From Lewinella sp. 4G2 (GTDB lineage: Bacteria; Bacteroidota; Bacteroidia; Chitinophagales; Saprospiraceae): 64,000 bases of DNA. How positions within the stretch are numbered: the first letter of the stretch is position 1; each line of letters opens with the position of its first letter. Below the pieces are notes generated by a model. The model ran no database searches. It was not told the origin of the DNA and saw only the letters and a list, made by a program, of their open reading frames with translations. Shown here piece after piece: positions 36,565 to 46,336 of this stretch. The position numbers and the translations under genes are program-made. The stretch spans positions 3,906,001 through 3,970,000 of the forward strand of contig NZ_LVWJ02000014.1 of NCBI RefSeq assembly GCF_001625015.1, read 5' to 3'.

Positions 36565-39500
36565 TTAAAGGCTAAAGATGGCACCGACAAAAATGCGGCG
36601 GGGAAGCGTGAAGAAATCAGGGTTGAGGATTCTCCATTGGTAAGAGGCCAGGTAGCCATCGAGGGGACGCGTGCCTTCGGAAACACTACGAATCTGGTCG
36701 CGGCCAAAAGAGGACTGCAGGAAGCCAGGATCGTCGGGTGAACCGGTTACGGAGTACACGTTGAGGACATTACGGCGGTCGAGAATGTTACTTACCCGGA
36801 GGTAGATGTTCATCCGGCTACCGTTATTAAAGTCGATGTCCTTGTTGACCTGACCATTCAGGAAGAAGGTGGCAGGCTTACGTGAACCGTTGATGGCTCC
36901 ACGCGTACCGGATCCACTCAACTCAGCAGGAACGAAAGTGCCGGTGTAGGGGCGGCCACTGACGGCTGAGCCCTGCAGGTTAGCACCCAGGTTCTGAAGC
37001 ACCTTGGGAACGTTTGGTCCACTGCCGAGGCGGTAGTCCAGTACGAGGTTTACGCGGTGGCGTTCATCGTTGTTGAGGGGGAAGAGCGTACGCAGGTTAC
37101 CCCGGTTACCCAGGCCACGCTGGCTGGTAGAATTGGAACCCGTACCGTCAGCAAACTGAAGGGTGTAGTTGGCATTCACCGTGAAGTTGCCGATACGGCG
37201 CAGGTCGTAAGTGAAGCTGAATCCTTTTACCGTACCGAAATCCTGGTTGTCGTACGTCTGGTACTGACCAACAATTGGGACGGGAACGTAAGTCCGCAGC
37301 TGAATCATGTCACGCAGCTCCTTGTAGTAAGCGGAGATGGACAAAGCTGACTTGGGCGTAAGGATGGTTTTAAAACCTACTTCGTAGTCAATCGTCTGCT
37401 CGGAACGCAGGTTGGAGTTGTTGTACGTCTGAGAAAAGGCACGGTCCGTGAAGTAGAAGTAATCCAATGCCGTAGTGATCGTATTGCTCGGTGGGCGCTG
37501 GAACAGCACGTCGTAGTGAGCAAAGAAGTTGGCGTCGTCAGAAATAGGGAAGGAGAAGGACAGACGTGGCATCACGTTAAACTGCGCTTCGTAATCCTCA
37601 AAGGAAGTCTCAACCGTAAAGTCATCATCCTTGATGAAGTTATTGGAGCCCTCTACCAGTGGGTTAGCGTAAGCGGGGAAAACCAATTGGTCACGAATAC
37701 CCTCAATCTCCTGGAAGCCATTGGCAGGGTTACCGTCAGCGAAGAACCAATCCTCACCGTTACGGTAGGCGTTGACGATGTCGCCACCGGCCTCCGTTAC
37801 GTAAACGGCGTAATCGTCACCAATACTACCAGGTCGGGTAGTGCCATTTGCGTCGTGGAAGTCACCAGCACTCTGGATCTCATAAAGGCTGAAGGGGTCC
37901 TTCAGGACCTTTGTATTCGCATCGTAACGATCGATACGTACCCCCAGACGGAAGATCATATCGTTGATGGTAAACTTGTCCTGTAGGTAAGCCGCCGCGT
38001 AGATCGGGCGGTTCGGAGCTACCAGGAAAGTACGCTCACCGGTGTTAGGGTCACGAACGAAGAAGTCGTCAAAAGAACCGTTGAATTCGTTACCCAAGTA
38101 ATCGTAACCGAAGTAGTTCAAGAGGTTGTTACTAGCCAACTCATCGGGGCTGAACAAGTCCAGGCTCAGTTGATCGGGCGTCAGACCATCCGTGTTAACG
38201 AACTCATCATTATCCAGGCCAAGGCGGTCGCGAATGTTATTGAAAAAGCGACCATCACCGTTGCTGATACTAGGTGCGTAGACGGCGCTCATGACACCAC
38301 CAACGTTGATGCTATCGATGACGCGGTTCTCGTCGGAAACGGCATCCAGTGGCTGGTTAGCCAGCTGGCGGGCTACCGTCCAGAGGCGGAAGGGGCTCAA
38401 GCCATAGCCGCGATCGGTACGCTGTTCGTACATGATACCGAGCTGAATGCTGTGGCGGCTTTTCTGAGGATCGTCACCCGGGATGATGTCAAAGTTGGCA
38501 TTTGCCTGGAAGGTAAAGCGATCGTTATCGGTGTTCTGGAAGGTATTGTATATCCGACCTACGTTGCCGTGGAATCCCCAGGTGCTGGAGTAAAGATTCT
38601 GCGTCAAACCATTGATGGCGGGAAAGTCATCCAGGGTTGAAGAAGTGCCGTCTCCCTGGTTCTGAATGGCAAACTCTGCGTCGGTGAAGTTGAGCAGATC
38701 ATTGTCAAACAAGAAGTTATTGAAGTTGGCCAAAATGGGGTTAGCTGAGCCTTCATCGTTGTACCCACGGAGCACCTCCCGGTAATCGACGTGGTTAAAC
38801 TCGACCATTCCTGTTTCCGCATTGAAATTAGGTTCGAATACCGGAATGAAGTCGCGGTCAATGGAACCGACGTAACCGTAGTCAAAGAAGTTACCGCCGT
38901 GGACGGCGTCACTCTGATCTGAAGTCTCATTCTCGTAGGTAAACTGTAGGTCGTAGTTCGCATTCTGGATCAGGCTCTTGTCCTGGCCCTCGGCATCAGC
39001 TACACCTGCACCACCAAGGCGGTGGCGGAATAGCAGGTTTACCCGGTAGTTATCGCTAAAGAAAGTAGGGTTCCGGTTACCGTTAAGCAGTCTCCAACTA
39101 CCATCTTGATTTTCATTCGGCGTGAACTGGTTCTCGCCGTCGCTGTACGCACCGGATAATTGAACGTCGATGGCATCACTAAGGCGAGCGGTGATCTTAC
39201 CGTTCAGGTTAAGCCGGCTATTCGCTTCGAAGGGGCGCGTTTCTACTGCACTTACATCCTCATCGGTTAAGAAGTCGGCTGCAACGAAGGGGCGTTCATC
39301 CACATAACGGATGGGGTTATCTTCCAATCCCTGGCGAATGTCATCACGAGCTACGAAGAGAGGAACTGCGGAAGGGTTGTCATCTTCCCGGTAGGTGTAA
39401 CGGCCGGAGAGGCGGTAACCTAAAACGGCTTTCTGATCCTTATTCCTCAGAATCGGACCACTCAGGGCGACACCTGCCAGGCTATTGCCGTAAGCATCCA

Positions 39501-40218
39501 GGCCTTCGCTGGTTTCCGCTTCGGCGTTTACCGTAAACTTGTCGCTAAAGCCTTTAGTCGTAATGGAGATGATACCACCGGTTACGTCACCGTAACGGGC
39601 CTCAATACCACCGGTTACTACCTGCAGCTGCTCGATCTCCGCATCAGGAATACTGACGGAGCTTACACGCACACCATCCACGTAGTAATCAGTCGCGTTC
39701 TGGCGAGAACCACGGATGTTGATGCCCGCGCCTTCGTCCGTAGACGTAGCACCAGCCACCGTAGAAGCGATGGCGTTAATGTTACGGGTAGGAAGGTTGC
39801 GAATTTGCTCAGCCGTGATAGTTTGACCCTGCGTCGTGTTATCCTGCTCGACGAGTGGGACTTCGTAAGCGGTTACGACGATCGTTTCAATGTCAATACC
39901 ACCGTCATTGGTGACTTCGACGTCGACGTTATTCGTCTTACCCTGCAATACGTTGACGCCCGTCAGTTTCTTGGGGGGGTATCCGGTGTAGTCGATCTGC
40001 AACTCGTAAGTACCGGGGTCGATATTTGCGATGTAATAGTTACCGTCAAAATCGGTTTGGGTGCCCTGATAAAACGCGCCGTTCTTCAATAGTTGAACGG
40101 TGGCGAAGGGGAGCGTTTCTCCGCTGTCCATATCCGTAACCTGGCCTTTGATGGCGGTCTGGGCGAATGCGACGGTGGTGGAGAAGAGCAATAAAAGAAG
40201 GAGTAGATTTCTTTTCAT
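36565..40218 (-). CDS. TonB-dependent receptor with carboxypeptidase-like regulatory domain
   Basis: A 1217-residue outer-membrane active transporter. Signal peptide 1-19 (AFAQ); carboxypeptidase-regulatory-like beta domain about 22-110 (IKGQVTDMDSGETLPFATVQLLKNG, FDGNYYIANIDPGTYEL); plug about 120-230 (IRNLPTRNINAIASTVAGATSTDEGAGINIRGSRQNATDYYVDGVRV, GGIEARYGDVTGGIISITTKG); then the 22-strand barrel ending in IFVGAIFSL. It leads a three-gene set with a large T9SS protein and a PorV/PorQ barrel. No SusD-like gene is next to it, so it is not a standard polysaccharide utilisation pair. Substrate unknown. Confidence 0.93.
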   Translation of the reverse strand: MKRNLLLLLLLFSTTVAFAQTAIKGQVTDMDSGETLPFATVQLLKNGAFYQGTQTDFDGNYYIANIDPGTYELQIDYTGYPPKKLTGVNVLQGKTNNVDVEVTNDGGIDIETIVVTAYEVPLVEQDNTTQGQTITAEQIRNLPTRNINAIASTVAGATSTDEGAGINIRGSRQNATDYYVDGVRVSSVSIPDAEIEQLQVVTGGIEARYGDVTGGIISITTKGFSDKFTVNAEAETSEGLDAYGNSLAGVALSGPILRNKDQKAVLGYRLSGRYTYREDDNPSAVPLFVARDDIRQGLEDNPIRYVDERPFVAADFLTDEDVSAVETRPFEANSRLNLNGKITARLSDAIDVQLSGAYSDGENQFTPNENQDGSWRLLNGNRNPTFFSDNYRVNLLFRHRLGGAGVADAEGQDKSLIQNANYDLQFTYENETSDQSDAVHGGNFFDYGYVGSIDRDFIPVFEPNFNAETGMVEFNHVDYREVLRGYNDEGSANPILANFNNFLFDNDLLNFTDAEFAIQNQGDGTSSTLDDFPAINGLTQNLYSSTWGFHGNVGRIYNTFQNTDNDRFTFQANANFDIIPGDDPQKSRHSIQLGIMYEQRTDRGYGLSPFRLWTVARQLANQPLDAVSDENRVIDSINVGGVMSAVYAPSISNGDGRFFNNIRDRLGLDNDEFVNTDGLTPDQLSLDLFSPDELASNNLLNYFGYDYLGNEFNGSFDDFFVRDPNTGERTFLVAPNRPIYAAAYLQDKFTINDMIFRLGVRIDRYDANTKVLKDPFSLYEIQSAGDFHDANGTTRPGSIGDDYAVYVTEAGGDIVNAYRNGEDWFFADGNPANGFQEIEGIRDQLVFPAYANPLVEGSNNFIKDDDFTVETSFEDYEAQFNVMPRLSFSFPISDDANFFAHYDVLFQRPPSNTITTALDYFYFTDRAFSQTYNNSNLRSEQTIDYEVGFKTILTPKSALSISAYYKELRDMIQLRTYVPVPIVGQYQTYDNQDFGTVKGFSFTYDLRRIGNFTVNANYTLQFADGTGSNSTSQRGLGNRGNLRTLFPLNNDERHRVNLVLDYRLGSGPNVPKVLQNLGANLQGSAVSGRPYTGTFVPAELSGSGTRGAINGSRKPATFFLNGQVNKDIDFNNGSRMNIYLRVSNILDRRNVLNVYSVTGSPDDPGFLQSSFGRDQIRSVSEGTRPLDGYLASYQWRILNPDFFTLPRRIFVGAIFSL

Positions 40219-40676
40219 ACCTGGTGAGTTACTGGGTGGTCCACTACCAAACAGGGTAGCTTCTTACCTACAAAAGTGTAATACAAAGACGACAAAGTCC
40301 GCGCGGTTAAGTCCGCAAGACCGTCGGCCGACAAAAAAGAGGGGCTTGCAACCAACCTTTTTATACGACGACCAAACATCTGGCCCACGGCCGGCAAAAG
40401 TAATCAAATCGTCACGACTTCCACCATCAAATTGCGGGGCCACGGTAACATGCGGTACATTCTCAGGTCATCCGGCTCCCCTACCCTTTGCCTCGCACCT
40501 GCGTCAGCGCCCCCATTTTACTACGACGGCGACTGGCAAATCCCCGCCGGAATGACACGTATCTTGCTGAGTACCAAATAACAGCGTAGGCACCGTGTTA
40601 GCATTTGACTCGAAGTCGTACATTAGCCCGGAGACGCATTATTTACTATCGTAGCAATCTTGATAAATTTAGCTCC
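40219..40676. other. 458-bp divergent intergenic region
   Basis: Separates the TonB receptor operon from the LacI-family regulator. Copy 11 of the dispersed repeat lies at 40495-40511. CACTTTTG on the minus strand near 40276-40283 is close to a -7 element for the receptor operon. No LacI-type palindromic operator is obvious. Confidence 0.5.
40495..40511 (-). repeat. Dispersed 17-bp repeat, copy 11
   Basis: One change (C8 to A). Intergenic. Tail on the minus strand, GAGGCAAAGGGTAGGGGAGC, matches that of copy 8 at most positions. Confidence 0.85.
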
Positions 40677-41699
40677 ATGAAAAAGGATGCCAACCGGATC
40701 ACCATTCACGACATTGCCTCGGAATTGGGCTTGCACGCTTCCACCATCAGCCGGGCGCTGAGCGATAACCCGGCGGTGAGCAAGAAAACGCGGGAGCTGA
40801 TCAAGGCCAAAGCCCGGGAGTTGAACTACCGGCCCAATCAAATGGCAGCGGCCCTGCGCCGCGGCCGCAGTGATATGCTGGGTGTCATCGTACCGGCCAT
40901 CGATCGTAACTTTTTCGCCAGCGTCATCCGTGGCATTGAAGAAGAGGCTAACGTAGCCGGGCTGCACGTAATGGTTTGCCAGAGCTACGATGATTCCGAG
41001 CGCGAACGCGTCCTGGTAGAAGGCCTGCAGGCCATGCGGGTTGATGGTATAATCATTTCAACGGCAAAGGATGGCCTGAACGACGCCGACTTCTTCAAGT
41101 CCATCTCTGGCAGTGGCACACCAGTTCAATTCTTCGATAATATGCCCGCGGGACTAGATGCCGCCGCCGTGGTGATTAACGACCGCCGGGGCGCCTACGC
41201 CGCCACCAAACACCTCATCGATCAGGGTCGCAAACGCATTGCCCACATGCGAGGCCCCCAACACCTGGACATTTACCGGGAACGCTTCGCCGGGTATCAG
41301 GATGCACTTAAAGAGGCCGGATTAGAATGTTCGGATGCGCTCACGGTGGACATCAATTCTCACTTCGACAACGGCCGGAAAGCGTTCGCGCACCTGTGGT
41401 CGCGCGATCTGAAACCGGATGCCGTTTTTAGCGCCAGTGATTACTCCGCCGCCGGCGCCATGCAATCGGCGCAGGAGCACGGGCTATCCATTCCGGCGGA
41501 CGTAGCCTTCGTTGGTTTCGCCAACGAGCCCTTTACGGAGTTGATGACGCCGTCCCTCTCCAGCGTGGATCAGCAACCCCTCAGTATGGGGCGCAAGGCA
41601 GCCCGACGCATCATGCGCCGTATCAAGAATGAAGCCGTTGAAAAAGAGCGGGTAATTCTGGAGCCCAGCGTAATCGTCCGCGGTAGCAGCGCTTCCTAG
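40677..41699 (+). CDS. LacI-family transcriptional regulator
   Basis: A 340-residue sugar-responsive regulator. The N-terminal helix-turn-helix ITIHDIASELGLHASTISRALSDNPAVSKKTRELI and hinge LNYRPNQMAAALRRGRSDMLGVIVP are typical; a periplasmic-binding-like ligand domain follows (FGANEPFTELM-type segment VAFVGFANEPFTELMTPSLSSVDQ near the end). The ATG at 40677 is used, since the upstream 24 codons do not resemble the family. Pullulanase at 43055 and GH31 at 1780 are possible targets; nothing in the sequence proves it. Confidence 0.93.
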   Translation: MKKDANRITIHDIASELGLHASTISRALSDNPAVSKKTRELIKAKARELNYRPNQMAAALRRGRSDMLGVIVPAIDRNFFASVIRGIEEEANVAGLHVMVCQSYDDSERERVLVEGLQAMRVDGIIISTAKDGLNDADFFKSISGSGTPVQFFDNMPAGLDAAAVVINDRRGAYAATKHLIDQGRKRIAHMRGPQHLDIYRERFAGYQDALKEAGLECSDALTVDINSHFDNGRKAFAHLWSRDLKPDAVFSASDYSAAGAMQSAQEHGLSIPADVAFVGFANEPFTELMTPSLSSVDQQPLSMGRKAARRIMRRIKNEAVEKERVILEPSVIVRGSSAS

Positions 41700-41719
41700 C
41701 GGTGCTTTCCGAGTTGGTC

Positions 41720-42895
41720 CTACTCAAAATAATCCTCGACACCGTTGGGAAGGTGCAGCGACACGGTTGGTTTTGCTGCTTCCTCTACCCTACCGACAAT
41801 CTGAGCGTCGATGTTGAAGCGGGCCGCAATATCGAGTACCGCTGCTGCTTCTGCTTCCGGCAAGTAGACTTCGAGCCGGTGGCCCATGTTGAAGACCTGG
41901 TACATCTCCCGCCAATTGGTGCCGCTTTCCTTGCGGATCAGGTCGAACAAGGGCGGTGGGGCGAATAAATTGTCCTTCACTACCCGTACGTCGTCGATAA
42001 ATTTGACCACTTTAGTTTGAGCGCCGCCCGTACAGTGGATCAGACCGCTGATCTTGGGCTGCAATTCATCAAGCAGCACCTTCAGTACCGGCAGGTAAGT
42101 CCGGGTGGGGCTGAGTACCAATTTTCCGGCGGGCATGGTTTGGCCATTTCCGAGGTCCACCTCCTCCGTAAGTGAGCGGGAACCCGTGTAGATCACTTCT
42201 CGGGGGACTTCGGGGTCAAAGCTCTCGGGGTATTTATCTGCGTAATCGTGTTTGAATACGTCGTGGCGGGCACTCGTGAGTCCGTTGGACCCCATGCCGC
42301 CGTTATATTCATCTTCGTAGCTCGCCTGCCCGTAGCTAGCCAGGCCCACGATGACATTTCCCGGCTGAATGTTGTTGACCACCAATTTATCACGGCGTAA
42401 ACGGGCAAAGGTGGTGTAGCCCACGTCGATCGTCCGCACTATGTCCCCTACGTCGGCGGTCTCGCCACCGGTCAAGTGGAGGCCTACTCCCTGGTCGGCC
42501 ATGCGGTCCGCAAATTTTTGGGCACCCTGAATGATGGTCGCCAGTACTTCGCCGGGAATCCGGTTCTTATTGCGGCCGATCGTGGAGCTGATCAGGATGT
42601 TGTCGACCGCGCCGACGCACCCCATATCGTCGAGGTTCATTACGAGGCTGTCCTGCACGATGCCTTCCCAGACACTCAGGTCACCCGTTTCCTTCCAGTA
42701 GAGGTAGGCGAGGCTCGTTTTGGTTCCCGCCGTATCCGCGTGCATGATGTTGCACCACTCAGCGTCGCCGGCGGCAACGTCGGGCAGGACCTTACAAAAA
42801 GCCTTTGGGTACAGGCCCTTATCCAGCCCTTTGATGGCTTCGTGCACTTCGGATTTGGTGGCGGACACGCCCCGCTGCTCGTATTTTGAGGTCAT
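41720..42895 (-). CDS. purM: Phosphoribosylformylglycinamidine cyclo-ligase (AIR synthase)
   Basis: Closes the imidazole ring of purine synthesis. Sequence pattern of the PurM fold: YEQRGVSATKSEVHEAIKG, MNLDDMGCVGAVDNILISSTIGRNKNRIPGEVLATIIQGAQKF and HLTGGETADVGDIVRTIDVG (ATP and metal sites), SNGLTSARHDVF, and C-terminal YQVFNMGHRLEVYLPE. The ATG at 42895 gives 391 residues; the frame remains open for 53 codons, across copy 12 of the dispersed repeat, but those do not belong to the family. It converges with the LacI gene, with 20 bp between stops. Confidence 0.95.
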   Translation of the reverse strand: MTSKYEQRGVSATKSEVHEAIKGLDKGLYPKAFCKVLPDVAAGDAEWCNIMHADTAGTKTSLAYLYWKETGDLSVWEGIVQDSLVMNLDDMGCVGAVDNILISSTIGRNKNRIPGEVLATIIQGAQKFADRMADQGVGLHLTGGETADVGDIVRTIDVGYTTFARLRRDKLVVNNIQPGNVIVGLASYGQASYEDEYNGGMGSNGLTSARHDVFKHDYADKYPESFDPEVPREVIYTGSRSLTEEVDLGNGQTMPAGKLVLSPTRTYLPVLKVLLDELQPKISGLIHCTGGAQTKVVKFIDDVRVVKDNLFAPPPLFDLIRKESGTNWREMYQVFNMGHRLEVYLPEAEAAAVLDIAARFNIDAQIVGRVEEAAKPTVSLHLPNGVEDYFE

Positions 42896-43019
42896 GGCGC
42901 GAAGATAGCAAAAAGAGTAGCCGGGGTGGGCGGAATGCCACTTCATTCGCCTTCTGCAGAATCGGGTTAGACCATTTCTTATCCTTAGGGCGCACCGACT
43001 GAGTGCGGGACTAAATGCG

Positions 43020-43036
43020 GGCGCTGCCGCGGGTGC
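43020..43036 (+). repeat. Dispersed 17-bp repeat, copy 12
   Basis: One change (A12 to G). In the gap between pullulanase and purM, 125 bp before the purM start. Tail CAGGAGATTGGCAAG resembles that of copy 1. Confidence 0.85.
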
Positions 43037-43054
43037 CAGGAGATTGGCAAGCAA

Positions 43055-45061
43055 TCAGGACCGGGCCAAAATCAGCATAGAGGAGCCACTGACGTTCGTC
43101 CGGCGACTAAGATCACGCCCGATGCCATCCGAGTTGACTTTGCCATCCTTACAGATCACTTTCCAGCTACCGGCGGGGAGGGGAAGCCTTTTGCTTTCCG
43201 GCGCCCCGTTGTAAACGACCATGATTTCGGACCAATCTTCCTCCGGCGCGTCCTTGATGGTGTAGGCAACGAGCTGATCATCCTCCGTGTCGACGAAAGC
43301 AAGGTGTTCCTGAATGGCGGCCGTGGACCCAAGGCGGAACGCGGGGTGGGACTTACGCAGCGCGATTAAATCCTTCACGTAGGCCAATGTTTGCGGGTGC
43401 TGCGCCTTCGTCTTCCACTTGATAGCATTGACGGAGTCGGGGCTTTTGTAACTGTTTTCCTCCCCACCTTTAGACCGGCACATCTCCGTACCGGCGTGCA
43501 GAAAGGGGATGCTCTGGCTCGTCAGGACGATACCGAGAGCAAGACGGTGCATCTTTTCCCGCGTGCCCGGTCCATTGCTTTTATTGCTGATGGCGATCCG
43601 ATCCCACAACGTGTGGTTGTCGTGACAGCTTACGTAACCGATCGACTGCGTGGGCTCCGGCGCCCAGGGCGCGTTGCTGTAGTTGACGCTATCGTAAGTG
43701 ATCTGTGGATGTTGGGTGGAACCGACGACGCCGAAGCGGACGCTCTGGTCGACATTACGGGCGCCCGTAGCGAATCCTTTTTCTTCGTGGATAAATACGC
43801 TCCCCTTGATGCCATCCCGGATGTCGTCCGAGAAAGCAGCTACCCGGTCGAGACGGGGGGTATTGGCTTTGAGGGCCAGGAGACTGTCGGGAAGGGGGCT
43901 ATCGCCGGCCTTCCAACCCTCTCCGTAGAGCAGGACGCTGGGGTCCGCCTCGTGCAGTTGCTTGGATATCTCATTCATGGTGGCAATGTCATGGATACCC
44001 ATCAGGTCGAAGCGGAAGCCGTCGACGTGGTATTCCTTCATCCAGTAAGCCACCGATTCACGGATGTACTTACGGACCATCGGCCGTTCACTGGCGATCT
44101 CGTTGCCACAGGCGCTGGCGTTACTCATCGTGCCATCCTCCCGGAAGCGGTAGAAGTAGTCGGGGATCAACTCCTGGAAGTGGCTGTCCTCAGATTTGCC
44201 CGTGTGGTTGTAGACGACGTCCATGACGATACGGATACCAGCTTCGTGGAGTGCCATGACCATTTGCTTGAACTCCCGGATACGCACCTTTCCGTCGGAA
44301 GGGTTGGTGGAGTAGCTGCCTTCCGGTACGTTGTAATTCTGCGGGTCGTAGCCCCAGTTGTACTGGGCCTCGTTTAACCGCGATTCGTCCACGGTAAAAT
44401 AGTCGTAGCTGGGTAGAAGGTGGACGTGGGTAACGCCCATTTCGATGAGGTGGTCTAAACCCGTCGCTACCCCAGCCTTCGTCTTTGTTCCCCGTTCCGT
44501 CAGTCCAAGGAATTTACCCTTGTGCTCGATACCAGAACTGGGGTCGATACTGAGGTCGCGGACGTGCAATTCGTAGAGGATGGCTTCACTCTTATCGGCG
44601 AAGTCGGGTGCCTTATCGTTTTCCCATCCGGTGGGGTTGGTCGCTTTAAGGTCGACGACCTGGCCGCGGAGGCCATTCCTCCCTACGGCTCGTGCGTATG
44701 GGTCCGTCGCTTCGGCTTTCCAATTGCCGTTGACGCGGATCTGGTAAGTATAATAGGTCCCGTCCAGGTCACCGGATTGCACGATCGTCCAGGCGCCGTC
44801 GATCTCCTCCATGTCCAACGTCTCGTCGGGGCTGGCGGAGGGATTATCCGTAGAATACAGCTTCACCCTGGCCTTCTGGGCGGCGGGAGACCACAACTTG
44901 AATATTGTTTTCTCGGGCGAGTAGGTTACGCCAAGGTCATTGTAGCCGTATACGGGATATTCGTCGAGAGAATTGTAGACCGGCCGGTCCGGCTCGCAGG
45001 AACTGAAGAACATACTGAGGAGAACGATAAGAACGGGTAAGAATAATTGGCGAATGGTCAT
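43055..45061 (-). CDS. pulA: Type I pullulanase (GH13_14) lipoprotein
   Basis: Debranching enzyme that cleaves alpha-1,6 links in pullulan and amylopectin-type glucans. Lipoprotein signal ends FFSSC (Cys22), suggesting an outer-membrane anchor. A CBM48-like domain (about 35-150) precedes the GH13 barrel with the pullulanase signature YNWGYDPQNYNVPEGSYST, region I VMDVVYNH, region II GFRFDLMG (nucleophile Asp), region III LLYGEGW (acid/base Glu) and region IV VSCHDNHT. 668 residues. It is transcribed toward purM with copy 12 of the repeat close to its 3' end. Confidence 0.95.
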   Translation of the reverse strand: MTIRQLFLPVLIVLLSMFFSSCEPDRPVYNSLDEYPVYGYNDLGVTYSPEKTIFKLWSPAAQKARVKLYSTDNPSASPDETLDMEEIDGAWTIVQSGDLDGTYYTYQIRVNGNWKAEATDPYARAVGRNGLRGQVVDLKATNPTGWENDKAPDFADKSEAILYELHVRDLSIDPSSGIEHKGKFLGLTERGTKTKAGVATGLDHLIEMGVTHVHLLPSYDYFTVDESRLNEAQYNWGYDPQNYNVPEGSYSTNPSDGKVRIREFKQMVMALHEAGIRIVMDVVYNHTGKSEDSHFQELIPDYFYRFREDGTMSNASACGNEIASERPMVRKYIRESVAYWMKEYHVDGFRFDLMGIHDIATMNEISKQLHEADPSVLLYGEGWKAGDSPLPDSLLALKANTPRLDRVAAFSDDIRDGIKGSVFIHEEKGFATGARNVDQSVRFGVVGSTQHPQITYDSVNYSNAPWAPEPTQSIGYVSCHDNHTLWDRIAISNKSNGPGTREKMHRLALGIVLTSQSIPFLHAGTEMCRSKGGEENSYKSPDSVNAIKWKTKAQHPQTLAYVKDLIALRKSHPAFRLGSTAAIQEHLAFVDTEDDQLVAYTIKDAPEEDWSEIMVVYNGAPESKRLPLPAGSWKVICKDGKVNSDGIGRDLSRRTNVSGSSMLILARS

Positions 45062-45155
45062 TGAGGCAATGTGCTGAAAGGTGATTGGTTCCGCAATCTC
45101 GTAATGGGCTGCAACAAATTTGGGGTCCGGCTAAAGATAAGTACGTCGTTAATCT

Positions 45156-45407
45156 TTACGTGGATACATTGGCCTCTGCCGCCTGCCGCGCTTTCCACTG
45201 CTCCAACTTCCGAGCGGCGCGGTAGGACCGGAACTGATTCCGAGAGAGAAACCCTAAGAACAGCGCGGGCGCTCCCGGCGCAAAGCTTTTGATGGTCATG
45301 TTCTCACCATCCGTGAAGTAGAAGTAGGCAGCTGCAATCAGGAAGCCGGCAAAAACCAGCGCGAAGAGCCCCAAGGCGATGCCGGTGATCAAATGTTTAC
45401 GCGCCAT
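45156..45407 (-). CDS. Small membrane protein of unknown function
   Basis: An 83-residue protein with a hydrophobic helix at about residues 7-30 and a second, weaker one at 42-54, followed by a basic, helical tail (RNQFRSYRAARKLEQWKARQ). No family recognised. It lies 44 bp after the CPBP protease gene on the same strand and may be co-transcribed with it. Confidence 0.65.
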   Translation of the reverse strand: MARKHLITGIALGLFALVFAGFLIAAAYFYFTDGENMTIKSFAPGAPALFLGFLSRNQFRSYRAARKLEQWKARQAAEANVST

Positions 45408-45451
45408 GATTAAGTTCTAGGGTTACGTTTAGTGAGGATTCGGTACTGAGG

Positions 45452-46204
45452 TTAACGACGGCCTAACAAGTACCACGCCATCAAGCCCCCAAAAATATCA
45501 ATTGCCGTATGGAGTAGGATCAATGGCCACAGGGTTTCGGTCCTTAGGTAAAAGAAGCCAAACAGGATGGCCATAACCACAATTTTCAGGACGGCCTTCC
45601 AACCTTGATAAAAATGCCCCAAACCGAAAGCCACCGCCGGTATTAACATCGCACCTGCGACAGCGCCCGTACCATCTCCGAAGAGTTCCAACAGATAAGT
45701 GATCATGAAACCGCGGTAAACGATCTCTTCGCCAATGCCCGCCGCAAAAGCCAGAAATATGAAGTTGAGGAATTGGGTTGCGGAGGATGGCAGAAAACCC
45801 AGTTTGCGGAATCCCTTTCGCGTTTCTTCCCGCCGCTCCGCACTTCCCGCCTCCAGGAGGACATCGAGTAAGTAAAGACCAACGAAAGCGGATAGAACGA
45901 TGACTGCCGTCAGATCATACGGTTGCTTCCCCCACCCAAGACCAATCTCCGTAAGCGGCCGGCCGGCAAACCACCAACCCGCCAGGACTAGGGCAGCCAT
46001 CGTAAATAGCAGACCTCCGTTACTGTAGTAAAGGTGGGTTTTCATCCGCTGCGTCCAGTGAATACGCTTACTGCTCTTTGCGCGGCGGTAGCTCGTCACG
46101 AATAAGATGGCCGGGAAGACGATGCCCAGCAGAACGAAGAGGATGTGCAGATGAAGTTGGATAGGAGTCGGACTAGCGAATGAGCCATGAAAAGGTGCGG
46201 CCAC
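45452..46204 (-). CDS. CPBP family intramembrane glutamic endopeptidase (CAAX protease-like)
   Basis: An integral membrane protease. The three motifs are present: EEIVYRG in GIGEEIVYRGFM (Glu pair and Arg), FGLGHFYQG (His) and LLHTAID. At least six hydrophobic helices can be counted. The frame is open to an ATG at 46315, only 21 bp from the divergent barrel gene, and its first 37 residues look non-native; a GTG at 46204 is the more likely start, but this is uncertain. The segment coding TGAVAGAM contains copy 13 of the dispersed repeat. Confidence 0.85.
   Translation of the reverse strand: MAAPFHGSFASPTPIQLHLHILFVLLGIVFPAILFVTSYRRAKSSKRIHWTQRMKTHLYYSNGGLLFTMAALVLAGWWFAGRPLTEIGLGWGKQPYDLTAVIVLSAFVGLYLLDVLLEAGSAERREETRKGFRKLGFLPSSATQFLNFIFLAFAAGIGEEIVYRGFMITYLLELFGDGTGAVAGAMLIPAVAFGLGHFYQGWKAVLKIVVMAILFGFFYLRTETLWPLILLHTAIDIFGGLMAWYLLGRR
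45651..45667 (-). repeat. Dispersed 17-bp repeat, copy 13 (one change, in CDS)
   Basis: C8 changed to T, in the protease gene, where both the repeat and the gene read along the minus strand (Gly-Ala-Val-Ala-Gly-Ala). The tail does not fit, so this may be a coincidence. Confidence 0.5.
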
Positions 46205-46336
46205 CCACCATTGTTGAACGGCTTGCGGCGGGGAAGTAAAATAACGACATTCTTTTCCGCAAAGTGCGAACGCACCCCACGAACACGCTGAGCGGCGGGC
46301 TGTTTGAGGGGGCATTAACCAATTAATCTACCGGCC

